From: Kalaharituber pfeilii | Taxonomy: Eukaryota > Ascomycota > Pezizomycetes > Pezizales > Pezizaceae | DNA length: 64,000 bases | Assembly (NCBI GenBank): GCA_015179045.1 | Contig: WHUZ01000107.1 | Span: 62,001-126,000 of the forward strand | Direction of reading: 5' to 3' | Part shown: piece by piece, positions 10,154-20,201 of the stretch | Position numbering within the stretch: the stretch's first letter is position 1 | Layout of the letters: each line of letters starts with the position of its first letter | Notes under the pieces: model-generated | The model's input: the letters and a program-made list of their open reading frames with translations, nothing else | Databases searched by the model: none | Told to the model about the DNA's origin: nothing | Position numbers and translations under genes: made by a program

Positions 10154-10224
10154 CACATGTATCTAAATAAATCTCGCCATAGCCTACCAGGCGGCACGCG
10201 AGTAATGATATATAAAAAAAAAAA
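10154..10224 (+). mobile_element. LINE-A stem-loop insertion with 20 nt of upstream sequence
   Basis: 15-bp TSD TCTCTACCTACCTCA (10139-10153, 10225-10239). The upper stem is GCCT/AGGC, a compensated version of GCCC/GGGC. Confidence 0.92.
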
Positions 10225-10239
10225 TCTCTACCTACCTCA

Positions 10240-10292
10240 ATTGTAGCCTGTACGTCGGGTTACGTGACCCCCCCAAAAAAAGAAAAAAAAGA
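10240..10292 (+). mobile_element. Truncated LINE-C or B tail
   Basis: TGTAGCCTGTACGTCGGG, then TTACGTGAC and an A-rich run, match the 3' half of the C-type stem-loop. No TSD was found. Confidence 0.5.
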
Positions 10293-10328
10293 CTAGCTAA
10301 AGTATACCGGCCGAGCGCTGGTAATGTT

Positions 10329-10522
10329 TTTTTTTTTTTTTTTTTTTTTTTTTCATTAATCCCATGCCGCCCTATGGGCTATGGCGATATTTAAATACAT
10401 AAAATAAGTGAAATATATGCGTCACTCTCATCTATTCTCCCCGTGCCCATTCCAAGATCTCCCGTATGTTTGCTCCCTTATCAATCTGTCTTATACCTTC
10501 CGCCCCCCCGCATTTCCTAGCC
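10329..10522 (-). mobile_element. LINE-A 3' end insertion
   Basis: TSD CTGGTAATGTT (10318-10328, 10523-10533). Long poly(T), stem-loop (ATCGC foot on its own strand, one foot base altered), then LINE-A 3' UTR and the end of ORF2. Confidence 0.9.
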
Positions 10523-10587
10523 CTGGTAATGTTGGTGTCCGCGAGGTCAGCCGCAATGTCCAGTTGGACATGACGTGTGAATCACGG

Positions 10588-11617
10588 AGTTCCCCGAAGG
10601 TAAAGAAGACGAGGACCGCCTCCCCCCGCTTGCCCCTCACCGCCCTTCCCCTCCACCACCGCCCCCACAGACGGATGCGAACCCTCCGCCAGCCTCCCCA
10701 CCTGCGGAGGAGATAGAGATACTCGACTGGGACACTGTAACGGCGGAAATAACGGAAAACTTGAGTTTCGGATGGGCCATGGTACTGGCATCATTGTAGA
10801 AACTCGGGACGGGGAAAGCCTGCCCTACCCAAAGATCAGTCCTAGCGATCAAATGGGGGCACCATGTCAGTGCACGGAAGCGGACCGGAAGGGCCCCTCC
10901 CAGGCTGGATCCCCCCTCCCCCCCGCACCAATGAAGGCATCCACACTGGGGTTCAGCCCCATCACCACCTCACAAATGACACCGGTGGAGCACACCCCTG
11001 AAGCCGTAGGCTTCAGCACAATCGACACCGTGTACTCTGAGGAACCGTCCCCGGAGAACACAACTCCGCCGATCCTGATGCCCACCCCCGCCCCCGATAG
11101 GAAACGCAAGGGAAAGGCACCCGCACCACCTATGGCGGGACCTAATCCCTCTCCCACCCCCGATACAAGACCGGAGACACGGAACAAAAAGCGCAAAGGG
11201 AAGACGCCATCCCCCCAGGAACCTTACGCTTCCAAGCACCAACTCAGCGATAAGGGGGCGAAAAAGATCGCCGCCACACCCCCGGTCACCACACCTGCCA
11301 CCATCAATATCACGCCGAAACCACCGGCTCTAGAACCCACCCCACCACCACGACCCCCCAACGCCAGATCCTAGGCCATGGCCAACCCCGACATCACCAC
11401 CCCAAGACAAGGCATTGTCGTCCACGGAGTAGCCCTGAGGAAGAACTTAGGGAACATCCGAAGATGGTTGGAGGCTGCCAATAAAGACATAGGAAAGACA
11501 ACCGGGATCCGGTGGCTGCGGAGGAAACAATTACTAATCCAAGAAGGAAAGCTGACAAGCTCCGTGGTACCTCGCCATAGCCCATAGGGCGGCATGCGAG
11601 TACTGATATTTAAAAAA
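10588..11617 (+). mobile_element. ORF1-only element, 3' deletion derivative
   Basis: The element is flanked by the short duplication AATCACGG (10580-10587, 11618-11625). The ORF1-type coding body breaks off after KLTSSVV and is joined directly to the LINE-A stem-loop (11571-11600) and A-rich tail. The last 40-50 codons and the roughly 100-nt 3' UTR found in the other copies are missing. It therefore appears to have moved with the stem-loop as its only 3' signal. Confidence 0.75.
10772..11575 (+). pseudogene. Broken ORF1 (gag-like) protein
   Basis: Frames 10772-11374 and 11378-11575 together cover most of the ORF1 protein. The first has Pro-rich sequence, the family motif GFSPITT and the basic box RKRKGKAPAPP / KKRKGKTPSPQEPY. 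The second holds IVVHGVALRKNLG and WLEAANKDIGKTTGIRWLRR. A frameshift lies between them, and the end is lost at the junction with the stem-loop. Compare the open copy at 44923-45846. Confidence 0.75.
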
Positions 11618-11625
11618 AATCACGG

Positions 11626-12747
11626 TGTTGATTTACAGTACATGATCGATGTCGGTGGAGTCACCATTGAGTCCGAGCATACTAGGCGGGCCGTGTGTGC
11701 TCCAGGCTTGGCAGACCGAACACTTAGCTATCGTGGTCTTTTGGGTTTTGTATGCTACTTCATGTTGTGTATTTTCTAGATATGTATGGCTCGTCATGTA
11801 TTGGTGAAATCATTAAGGAATTCAGTCTTGTCATGTCCTTTGTTATCCCTCTCTTTTACGTATTCGACTCTAACAAGCAAACAATCATTGAGACTGTGAA
11901 ATCAAGCCTCATAGCAGTCTCCTGTCGAATCAAAATTCAAAGCGCCTGAACGTACTAGTTAGGCATCCATTGATATACGCCCCGCCTTAATTCGGCCCAA
12001 TTGTGCAGACGACATTTTCAGCGGGATATATAAATGTTGATCCGGGATATCGATATTACATTGTCACCCACCCGCTGCATCAGCAAACCGCTGCCTAGTG
12101 TGGAGAAACTTCGATGCTCCGTGGAAACGTCCTCTAGATTACTGAGGTGTTCATCATCCAGCTTGCCTCAGGGGTACTCCTTGAAGCCTAATTCCGTCCG
12201 TCCGTAATTAAATTTAAACCTCATGACGTTCATAGAAACTCCTCACGTTAGCAGTGCTCCCATTATTCACGCTATTCCAAAGTCTATGAGGCAGGGCAAT
12301 TAGAGAGAGGCTACGGACGGTTATAGCATTGCTGGGGTAAATACATTGCCCCAGAGCAGTTCTGGATAAATTCAGGAAGCTTGAGACCAGCTTTCCCCAC
12401 CTCGGCCAACTGGAAGTAATGTGGCAGAATGTCTCTGTCCAGTGAAGCCGGGATAAGTGACGCTAAACTATACAAGCGACCGCTAATCTACTAGTACATA
12501 CAACCCATGCTAGGAGTGCAGGGATAAATTGGAATCACGAATTCTCGTTTTTATTGTACATCTCACACTGCCCCACCACCAACTATTGCTCGCTTCATAT
12601 TACCTTACCTCATACATAAGAACAACAAACAACTGCTGCCTCTCTCTTACGTGCCCGTGAGATCATTGCAGCTATGCAAGCCCATATTTAAAAAAGCCTG
12701 AGAAGGATGAAAGTTATGGGCTAAGTTTGTTGAGAACCGCAGTCGGC
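11626..12747. other. Gene-free interval
   Basis: No ORF, RNA gene or recognised repeat is visible; base composition is mixed. It is the target DNA of the ORF1-only element that follows. Confidence 0.4.
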
Positions 12748-12890
12748 TTAAACGTCACTCGTCGGCCCATGCACCAGAAGCTTCTGTCGCATCGCCTTGC
12801 CACTGACAACAACCACAACAGGACGAGCGTTTGGAAGCGACTTCGCAACCACAACGTTCCCCCCGGCGAAACATACATAGATCGAAAGCC

Positions 12891-12958
12891 CTCAGCGCGC
12901 TGAGTCTTTTTCTAATTTACATCCTCAAATACCACGATTCACAGGTTTCCCCTCGGGG
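12891..12958 (+). promoter_or_regulatory. Conserved 5' UTR palindromes of the ORF1-only element
   Basis: A perfect 14-nt palindrome CTCAGCGCGCTGAG (12891-12904) and a short hairpin CCCCTCGGGG (12949-12958) lie in the leader. Both recur in the other near full-length copy (44708-44721 and 44768-44778). In the second the loop changes to CGA while the CCCC/GGGG stem is kept. Role unknown. Confidence 0.6.
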
Positions 12959-13056
12959 TGAAATTCTGAGGATTTCTTCAGCTTAACACCTCCGTTGCCA
13001 CCCACACCCCTGCACGCCAAGACCCAATAGGAAGCGAGACAACCAGGACGGTCGCC

Positions 13057-13920
13057 ATGGGCGAGGCATTCAGGACGGTCGCGAGGGCCATCACGGCCTA
13101 CTTGAAGCACGAGATGAGCGAAACCGGAAAAGGGACATTGATCTACTTCGAGTGCGGGGACGACGCAGACGACCCAGAGTGCGTATTTGGGGGTCCGAGA
13201 GAAGAAAGGCCCCAGTGGGAGTCAGGCAGCTGGGTTTGGCCAAGCGACAAACTGGCCCCACCACCACCATCACCGCCGGCGCCACCACCTCCACCACCGC
13301 CACCGACGCCATGCACGGTCGGCAACACCACCCCTACTCAAACGAAGAAGAGGAAGGGAAAAACCCCAGCTCCCAACCAACCATATGAGATTAAGCGCCA
13401 ACTCAGCGATGAGGAGGCCAGAAAGATCACGTCGTCCTCCTCGGTCGACCCCACAGCCACGGGAGCACCACCCCGCGCGGAGGAGTTTCCGAGCGCGACC
13501 CCACCTCCCCCCGCCGCCAGGAAGGGCAAAGGAAAGCTGCCGAGCCAAGACGAAGCCTTCCAGCGCCACTTGGCAGCCACATCACGCAAAGGTCCCTCTC
13601 CCCGCCCCAAGAGCACCTCCACCTCCCCACCAACCAACCCCGATGCCACCACCAAACTTAAAACAGGCGTCGTAGTACACGGGATCGCCCTACGGAAGGA
13701 CCTAGGGAAGGTCAGACAATGGTTGGAGGCAGCGAATAAGGAATTGGGAAAGATCACCGCAATTCGCTGGTTGAGGAAGAAGACCACGCTGGTTGAGGAA
13801 GGAAAGAAAACCAGCTCGGCGGTAGTTTACTTGGAGAAGGAGACCGAGGTTGGGAGGGTGAGGCTCGGGGGACGTTGGTTAAGGTCGGACCGCTATGAAT
13901 CGGAGAGGGGACGGAAGTAG
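13057..13920 (+). CDS. ORF1 (gag-like) protein of the ORF1-only element, open
   Basis: 287 residues. An N-terminal region (MGEAFRTVARAITAYL) is followed by a proline-rich linker (about residues 68-88), then a basic box KKRKGKTPAPNQPYEIKRQL with LSDEEARKI, a second Pro/Ser linker, and a C-terminal domain with VVVHGIALRKDLGKVRQWLE, ITAIRWLRKKTTLVEEGKKT, SSAVVYLEKE and VRLGGRWLRSDRYESERGRK. The C-terminal block resembles the RRM-like domain of ORF1 proteins of Tad-like LINEs, which bind element RNA. The CCHC knuckles that usually follow in such proteins are absent, and the stop after RGRK is shared by several copies. The start is the first in-frame ATG after the leader. The basic box could be a nuclear localisation signal. 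Confidence 0.8.
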   Translation: MGEAFRTVARAITAYLKHEMSETGKGTLIYFECGDDADDPECVFGGPREERPQWESGSWVWPSDKLAPPPPSPPAPPPPPPPPTPCTVGNTTPTQTKKRKGKTPAPNQPYEIKRQLSDEEARKITSSSSVDPTATGAPPRAEEFPSATPPPPAARKGKGKLPSQDEAFQRHLAATSRKGPSPRPKSTSTSPPTNPDATTKLKTGVVVHGIALRKDLGKVRQWLEAANKELGKITAIRWLRKKTTLVEEGKKTSSAVVYLEKETEVGRVRLGGRWLRSDRYESERGRK

Positions 13921-14053
13921 GACATACCGGGCATGCCACCCGCACCATGAAGGAGTTTCGCGGGCACTACATGTAACTAGATGTTGACTTGTTTTTTATT
14001 TCTGTTATAATAAAACCCTCGCCGTAGCCCTTAGGGCGGTATGCGAGTACTGA

Positions 14054-14086
<33 letters not shown>

Positions 14087-14097
14087 AAACGTCACTG

Positions 14098-14444
14098 GCC
14101 ACTTCATTTAGATAGTACCGGCATTGGAGCATTTTCGCAGCTACAGGGGCAGGTTACACTGTATTGCATTGACGTGCTAAAGCATGAATGGCAAGCTGTA
14201 TCATCTCCTATTTATGAAGCTTCTGATTCTGCCAGAATATGGGAAATGTTGCATGTACCACATGCTCAATTATTCTCCAATAAGCTATTCCTTGTCACCA
14301 TTTTCTACGTACATTTTATCTTCTTAAACAGTCAATACCACTATCGCTGATTCATCCTTGTTGGAATCTTGACAAGTCAGCACGGGACCCTCATCAACAG
14401 TGGACTATGACACTTAATACCACCAAGAGTTCATTATCTGCACC
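14098..14444. other. Intergenic DNA, no feature seen
   Basis: No ORF or repeat was recognised. Confidence 0.4.
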
Positions 14445-14457
14445 ACTGCTGACACCA

Positions 14458-14558
14458 GGGTAATAGCTTATATTTATATTTCTCATGTAGATAGAAAAAC
14501 CTCGCCATAGCCTTATAGGCGGCATGCGAGTAATGAAAGGAAAAAAAAAAAAAAAAAA
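14458..14558 (+). mobile_element. LINE-A 3' end insertion (about 100 bp)
   Basis: TSD ACTGCTGACACCA / ACTGGTGACACCA (14445-14457, 14559-14571). About 40 nt of 3' UTR precede the stem-loop, whose upper stem is GCCT/AGGC. Confidence 0.88.
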
Positions 14559-15014
14559 ACTGGTGACACCAAACCTCCTTCCTGATATCCAAAGCCAGCA
14601 TAGCTTCGTTCAGACAGCATACAATCTCGGGAGCCATTTCACTTCACAACCTTCTCATCTAGCAGCACATCAAGTTCTACAGTTTCAACATACAGTCCAA
14701 GAGGTACAAAAGCGTTGGAAAACTCCTAGTTTTCCAACCACTATTTTACCTTCTCCAGAACCAAGCTTCCGGATACAGTTTCAAACAGCATCTGGCACAT
14801 CGACCTCACGTAATCCAAAACTCATTCATTCAGCTCATGGGCTTAGGTGGCTGAAACGGAATCAGCTAAACGTCAAGCTATTCAAGAGCACAATGATATT
14901 GCTGAAAATCACACTCAGGATGTTATTGTCACGGTCCTGCACTCATGTAGAAAGGTGGATGAAGCACTGGAGTTAACTGAAGAGAGACCAGAGTACGATG
15001 ATGTAGACAATTAC

Positions 15015-15485
15015 TGTTACGGAGTCTACGATGATGTAGCTAAAGTGAGGGTGTAACTTAGGACAACGCTTGAAGCTTGACCATCGCCCTGCCTTGGCGA
15101 GCAGCCGCACGCGGGGTCATGTGATATAAAAAAAAAAAAAAAAAAAAAAAAGCTTGACCATCACTCGAGAGCAGAAGGCCCTCGTTATATAGCCAGCTCC
15201 TCGCGCATGCCCACTGTATATTCTATTGCTTATGCTATCTATGCTTAACAATCAATAACGTCTTGGTAGCTGAAGCTGTGTACAATATGCCTACGCGTAC
15301 TCTTGCCACTCGGTGGCGCAACTCACTCACTCAACCATGCGCTCTGCTTGTGATACACTTCCGTGACCCCCTGTCAATTGTATTGCCCTGCTGTAGCTAT
15401 CGGTTGACCAGGCCGAATGGTCACTAGCAGCCTTACTGGTCAACTCAGGTGGATATCCCCAGCCTCTCTGGGTAGGCCCGTGACA
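15015..15485 (+). mobile_element. Solo LTR, LTR family 1
   Basis: It begins TGTTACGG and ends CGTGACA. The flanking 5-mers ATTAC and CTTAC agree at four of five positions. The first 100 nt match, in reverse, the ends of the repeats at 18440-19194 and 41140-41624 (TGTTACGG..CTACGATGATGTAG, GGGTGTAACTTAGGA). A family-B micro-element sits inside. Sequence just before and after the LTR (ACTCAGGATGTTATTGT, CACTCATGTAGAAAG) is itself duplicated. Confidence 0.65.
15086..15149 (+). mobile_element. Family-B micro-element
   Basis: TSD AAGCTTGACCATC (15073-15085, 15150-15162). The insert starts at GCCCTGCC and is stem-loop plus poly(A) only. The upper stem is GGC/GCC, where most copies have GGC/GCT. 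Confidence 0.93.
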
Positions 15486-15490
15486 CTTAC

Positions 15491-16116
15491 ACTCAGGATG
15501 TTATTGTCCTACACTCATGTAGAAAGATGGATGAAGCGCTGGAGTTAGCTGAAGAAATACCACAGTACGAAGATGCAGATGTTATTGTTCTGCACCCACG
15601 CAGGACCTTGGACTAAGTGGATCGATGTAGGCATGCCTGGCATGGGATGTGGACATGGGTTGTACGTACTAGTAGCTTAGCGGTCGCTTTAGATATATAT
15701 ATAGTTTAGTGTCACTTATCTCGGCTTCTGTCCAATCAGAAAGTGACTGGACAGAGACATTCCGTTCCCCACACGGGGAAACCGGGATCTCCTCAGTTTC
15801 GCTTTGTTTCATGTGACAACATTGACCCTTGTAACTGCGGTTGAACGAGGATACTACGGATGGCCCTTTGCTACATAACCAGCTGCACGGTGAATTGATC
15901 GAATTGTAAAAAGGCCTCAAATACATAACTAGCGGAAATATCTCAGGCAAAAATAGGATAATGAAGCCGGGTTACATGTATCATGTAAGTACTTCTGGGT
16001 TAGGCCGACCAGGTGACGGGAGTCCACTCTCGTGTATAAGAAGGGACGTGAGTTTTCAAAAGGAACCGACTCACCCAGTGGGAATATCGATATTCACCAC
16101 CCTTAGTCGCATCTCC
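15491..16116. other. Gap between LTR and chitin deacetylase relic
   Basis: It contains the second copy of the short duplicated segment next to the LTR (about 15490-15600). Nothing else was recognised. Confidence 0.4.
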
Positions 16117-16699
16117 ATGTCGCAATTCTCTAACCACGATGATTTCCTCCACTCACTTCGCCTCCTTGCTCTTGTGTCTGCAGTGCACAATTGTCTTAGC
16201 CAGCCCTATCACCCCTCGCCAACTTAACGCTCCTGCGGGGCAAATAATCACCAGGTGCAAGGTCTCGGTGTCATCGCCCTAACGTTCGATGATGGTCCGG
16301 GCCCAGACATGCTCAATCTCGTCGATACCCTGAACTTTTTTTTTTTTTTTTTTTTTAATATCATTACTCGCGTGCCGCCCTATGGCCTATGGCGAGGTTT
16401 AAGTAAATGCGTTATGAAATAAGGAACAGATAAAAGGAAAGTATATGAGTCTACCCTCCTGAATTTTAGAATGCGCCACCCCCGAGTCCCTTGCCCAATC
16501 CAAAATCTCTATCAGTGTGTCCTTGTCCTTGTCACCGTCGGGTCTGCATAGTCCGCCCATCCCCCTTGGGCATTTCCGTCTCCATACTCTGCACTGCGTT
16601 AGTACGTGTACGGGGGTCTCGTAGTCTTCGCCACACCACCGGCATTCTGGACCGTCGGCGGTGCCCATTTTGTATTTCCAGTGTCGCAGTCCTTTGCCT

Positions 16700-16762
16700 A
16701 CCTCGCCATAGCCTATAAGGCGGCATGCGAGTAATGAAATAAAAAAAAAAAAAAAAAAAAAA
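16700..16762 (+). mobile_element. LINE-A stem-loop-only insertion, nested
   Basis: TSD AGTCCTTTGCCT (16688-16699, 16763-16774). The 63-bp insert starts ACCTCGCC. It splits the finger-coding part of the host LINE. Confidence 0.95.
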
Positions 16763-16863
16763 AGTCCTTTGCCTCCAATGATGCCGGCCAGGGTGGCGAC
16801 TCCGTGCCCGAGCCGCTGCAGTGGTCTGTATGACAGGTCCAGTCTGTTCCTTTCTGTGGCTCT

Positions 16864-16927
16864 CAACCTCGCTATAGCCTCAAAGGCGGCACGCGAGTAA
16901 TGATATAAAAAAAAAAAAAAAAAAAAA
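16864..16927 (+). mobile_element. LINE-A stem-loop-only insertion, nested
   Basis: TSD TCTGTGGCTCT (16853-16863, 16928-16938). The insert is 64 bp; upper stem GCCT/AGGC with loop CAA. Confidence 0.95.
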
Positions 16928-17855
16928 TCTGTGGCTCTCCTGGCTTTGACTTCCTGTCTCCACCCGGTCTTATATTGTAGTTTTGTTCCGACCTTGGCGG
17001 CAGCGGCTAAGGCGACATTTTTTGTCACTGGTACTCTCTACGGCTGCATCTATGACCGCGCCAGCTTCGTCCAACAGGCCTGCAACTCTGGCCCTCAGAT
17101 CGCATAGCACACCTGGAGCCACCAAAACCTCGCAAATCTTGGTGCCTCGCAAACCTAAATGAAAAAATGTGTACACCGTGTGCGGGTTCAGCGAAGCAAT
17201 AAGAGAACAGCTAAAGAGAGGACTCGTCGTATTGGAAATATCATCTAGTCTATTGAGCGAGAAGTTACGAGAGATAGGCACTTATAGACATGAATATAGA
17301 CATACAAACTAATACAAGCCCCGGGAAGCAACAGCGCGCGATAGATGAAACGAATGAAACGAACTACTCGAGGGTGCGACGGATGACATGTTTTAACACC
17401 AAACAGAGGTGACCAAGCTCGAGGGCGCACTTGCGAACATCGTCGGAAAGAAGCCGACATACATGCAGCCACCGTACCTCGCTACGAGCAGTAACATGCA
17501 AAGCGTCCTGGGCAACCTCGGATACAGAATCATTAACTGCGACATCGACTCCAAGGACTGGAACGGGCTTTTAGCTCAGGCTAGCTTCCAACGCATTGCT
17601 AGCACAGGCGCAAGTGGAAATGGACACATCCCATTGATGCATGAGGCGGTTGCAAGCACGCCAAGTCAGCCCGCTCCGATGGTTATTAACTGGGCGAAGC
17701 AGAATAATCTCCGGATGGTAACTGTCGCCGACTACCTTGGTGATACTCAGCTGTGTGTTAGTGGAACTGGTACTCCGAACAGGAACTGCTAAACTACGCA
17801 CAGTTGATCCTTTCTCTTCGAATTGTCTGCGAGCTTGGAAAGTTAACGGAATGCT

Positions 17856-18078
17856 TTTTTTTTTTTTTTAAAAAAAAAATCATTAATCGCTTGCCGCCCT
17901 GTGGGCTATGGCGATACTTTAGATACATGATAGAAAAATAAAAGGACAATAATGGAATTAAAAGGAAAGGTTTAAGGTTTCCGCGTCGTCTGGCTCCTCC
18001 TCTCGTCCTATTCCTCTAACATCTCCACCAGCCTTCTCAACGGATCTTCTTCCCCTTTCTTGTTCCTGGAGGGTCCCT
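17856..18078 (-). mobile_element. LINE-A 3' end insertion
   Basis: TSD TAACGGAATGCT (17844-17855, 18079-18090). Poly(T), an A run, stem-loop (ATCGC/GCGAT foot) and about 150 nt of 3' sequence. It landed just past the chitin deacetylase stop. Confidence 0.9.
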
Positions 18079-18090
18079 AACGGAATGCTG

Positions 18091-18439
18091 GCTGGGCACT
18101 GTGAGGGAAATGTGGAGTATTGGAGCACCTCTATCTACATGATAGACATGAGTCCTCTAGTGGTGCTCGTATCCTTGAGTTCCGTTAGGCAATCTTTTTA
18201 TCATGTAGTAGCCAGATGTTGCAGTTTTTTCTGAGAATAAACATTCATTCAATCAATGAGTATCCCAAGGTGTCCATTTCCAGGTTCATGCCAAAATAAG
18301 TATTCAGAGAGTAAGAGTCACAAAGTAGTAGAATACTGGGCGGAAATATACAGCATCAAATACGGAAGAAGTCCGCGATAGCATCGTATACCCCACTTAT
18401 GCGCCACTCCTTCGGGCAGCAAAGACCTTCGCATATTGA
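18091..18439. other. Intergenic DNA, no feature seen
   Basis: No gene or repeat was recognised. Confidence 0.4.
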
Positions 18440-19194
18440 TGTCAGGGTTTACCCGCAAAGGGGATATCCACCCACATTGGGCTGTAAAGCTTCTAGTGAC
18501 GATTCGGTCTGATCAACAGTCTGGCAATGAAACATGGGCTGGGCACGGATGTGTATCAGAAGGAACGCCGGCATGGTCAGAGCGCAGTGTCAGTTTTCGG
18601 ACGGACCTCCAAGAGCAAAGCCACCGAATGGACCTCCAGGAGCACAGCCGCTGAACGGACCTCCAGGAGCAGAGCCACCGGATGGACCTCTAGATGTTTT
18701 TTATTTTTTTAATATCATTACTCGCATGCCGCCCTAGGGGCTATGGCGAGATTACGTACATAGGATATAAGGAAGGAAGGAAATAAATAAGTAAAAACGA
18801 GAGAGTATGAGGAAAATATGAGCCGGTGCCATTCATCCCACTTATCGTTGTCCCATCAAGTTCATTGAAAATAAGGAAACCTTCAGTCGTCCTGCCCCCG
18901 CTAGGGCGCTGACCGCGCGTCCGAGCCTTTGTAATGGTCTGTAGTTGAGATCTAGTCGATTGCTCTCCTCGGCTCTCCAAGGCCTAGCTTGACCTCTAGA
19001 TGAGGCGAGGCAGTGGCTGAGGGATATCCATCGATAGAACATCATGATATCAGAGCAAGTTAGACAATAGATGGAAGGCACGCAGGATTGACTATAAGAA
19101 GGGCCGGCGAGAGCTGCCCTCTCAAAGGCCAAGCACGAAGCGGTTTCCTAAGTTACACCCTCATATTTACTACATCATCGTAGAAACCGTAACA
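18440..19194 (-). mobile_element. LTR family 1 copy, interrupted by a LINE-A
   Basis: Read on the minus strand it begins TGTTACGG..CTACGATGATGTAG and ends CCTGACA. It matches 41140-41624 over the block AAGGGGATATCC, AAGCTTCTAGTGACGATTCGG and GGCATGGTCAGAGCG. A tandem run of about 24-bp units (ACCTCCAGGAGCA-GAGCCACCG) occupies 18600-18690. No TSD was confirmed. Confidence 0.6.
18697..18990 (-). mobile_element. LINE-A insertion with internal deletion
   Basis: TSD GACCTCTAGATG (18685-18696, 18991-19002). The stem-loop is at the left. The body has RAEESNRLDLNYRPLQRLG but is shortened afterwards. Confidence 0.9.
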
Positions 19195-19318
19195 ATGGTA
19201 CAATGTGGCGGGAGGGAAGGGACGAAGGGACAAGGACAGATAGGCTTACTAAAGTGGACAATCTCGTGAGAGAGCCGAGGCGAGGGTTGTGCATAGCTTT
19301 CTTCATGGTGGCTTCTTG

Positions 19319-19371
19319 TTTTTTTTTTTTTATATCATTAACCGCGTGCCGCCCTAAGGGCTATGGCGATG
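19319..19371 (-). mobile_element. LINE-A stem-loop-only insertion
   Basis: Poly(T) followed by only the stem-loop (ends GGCGAT). Imperfect flanking repeat ATGGTGGCTTCTTG / ATGATGGCTTCGTT. Confidence 0.75.
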
Positions 19372-19385
19372 ATGATGGCTTCGTT

Positions 19386-20113
19386 TATATTTCTATTGTA
19401 TGATGTTTCGTCACAGCCCGTAAGGAGGTCCACCAGTATTGATACAAAAACGAAAGATCGTATTCAATAATAGAGGGGACCTGATACTTGCGCAGTAATC
19501 GTTCGATGCTGAGTCTCACTAGCCATAACAAGACAAACTGTCCTTCTTCATTCAACATGATAGTATTACGTCGCCTAACCACACTCAATTCTTGCCGCCC
19601 TCCACTCACTTGCCTGCTTCTAAAATGAATGAGCCAGACAACCTATTCAGTGACTCTGCTTAACGTAGAGGGTTGACCGAACTTGTCCGGGAATTAAGCT
19701 TTGTATGAGAGAAATGGGACCAGCGAGCCCTCTTCATCGAGATCGTTAGATTAGGGAAATTAGTTATGGACTGTGATTTGTGATATGCTAGGTCTATCAT
19801 ACGCATCCTGAAGGATGTGATGATTATGAAAATGGGCTACTAGTAGCTCGACGAGACGGTGCGAGTCCTGACTACAATGATTCATTACCATCGTCTTCGG
19901 GACCATGGTTATCGATGTATCCCAGTGATCTGTATGCTCTCCCGTCGCTTCGCTCGCCGCATAGCCTGTGCCTACCACTTACTTGCCGGTACTCACTGAC
20001 CCACAAAGACTTTTATGGTAACGCCTTTGTCTGCTGGTATCCGAAGACAGGCCAAAGTTGCAAAAGAATGACAAGTGGCCTCGCTGCACCCACAGCGTAG
20101 GTGCTAGGAAGCT
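19386..20113. other. Intergenic DNA, no feature seen
   Basis: Short ORFs here have no recognisable motif. Confidence 0.4.
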
Positions 20114-20123
20114 TTCAGTGCTC

Positions 20124-20158
20124 CTCGCCATAGCCTGTCAGGCGGCATGCGAGTAATG

Positions 20159-20191
<33 letters not shown>
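20124..20191 (+). mobile_element. LINE-A stem-loop-only insertion
   Basis: TSD TTCAGTGCTC (20114-20123, 20192-20201). The insert begins CTCGCC; upper stem GCCT/AGGC with loop GTC; poly(A) of about 32. Confidence 0.93.
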
Positions 20192-20193
<2 letters not shown>

Positions 20194-20201
20194 CAGTGCT
20201 C

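Larger units (their letters stand above)
12760..14085 (+). mobile_element. Near full-length ORF1-only non-LTR element (HAL1-like)
   Basis: A 12-bp TSD TTAAACGTCACT (12748-12759, 14086-14097) brackets 1326 bp. The order is a 5' UTR of about 300 nt with two palindromes, one open ORF (13057-13920), a 3' UTR of about 100 nt, a LINE-A type stem-loop (14021-14050) and poly(A). No reverse transcriptase, endonuclease or RNase H coding is present. The 5' region (GGACGAGCGTTTGGAAGCGA onward) is shared with the copy at 44633-46018, so both are close to complete and are not random 5' truncations. Confidence 0.88.
16336..17008 (-). mobile_element. LINE-A inside the chitin deacetylase relic
   Basis: Poly(T) from 16336, stem-loop, 3' UTR and ORF2 C-terminus (CRWCGEDYETPVHVLTQC finger, RLGHGVATLAGIIGGKGL, AAAAKVGTKLQYKTGW). 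It carries two younger stem-loop-only insertions. The right border is near 17008; no TSD was identified, so a small deletion may have occurred at integration. Confidence 0.85.
16117..17792 (+). pseudogene. Chitin deacetylase (NodB polysaccharide deacetylase), broken by LINE insertion
   Basis: The family removes acetyl groups from chitin in the fungal wall. Visible in order: a signal-peptide-like start (FLHSLRLLALVSAV, about 16150), APAGQIITRCK, then VIALTFDDGPG (motif 1, 16279-16302). A minus LINE-A follows from 16336. After it come KATFFVTGTLYG (about 17010), the HTWSHQ metal motif (17108-17125), KLEGALANIVGKKPTYMQPP (motif 3, with Q where Arg is usual), NCDIDSKDW and IPLMHEAV, ending NRNC at 17792. 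Besides the insertion there are at least two frameshifts before motif 1 and a TAG just before HTWSH. A former intron at about 17150-17405 would end CAG before GTGACCAAGCTCG. It is clearly non-functional. Confidence 0.88.

Noticed and set aside
13091..13787. Several overlapping ORFs on both strands
   Set aside because: Shadows of the GC-rich ORF1 frame at 13057-13920.
18440..19194. 5-bp TSD for this LTR copy
   Set aside because: Flanking 5-mers ATTGA and ATGGT do not match well enough.
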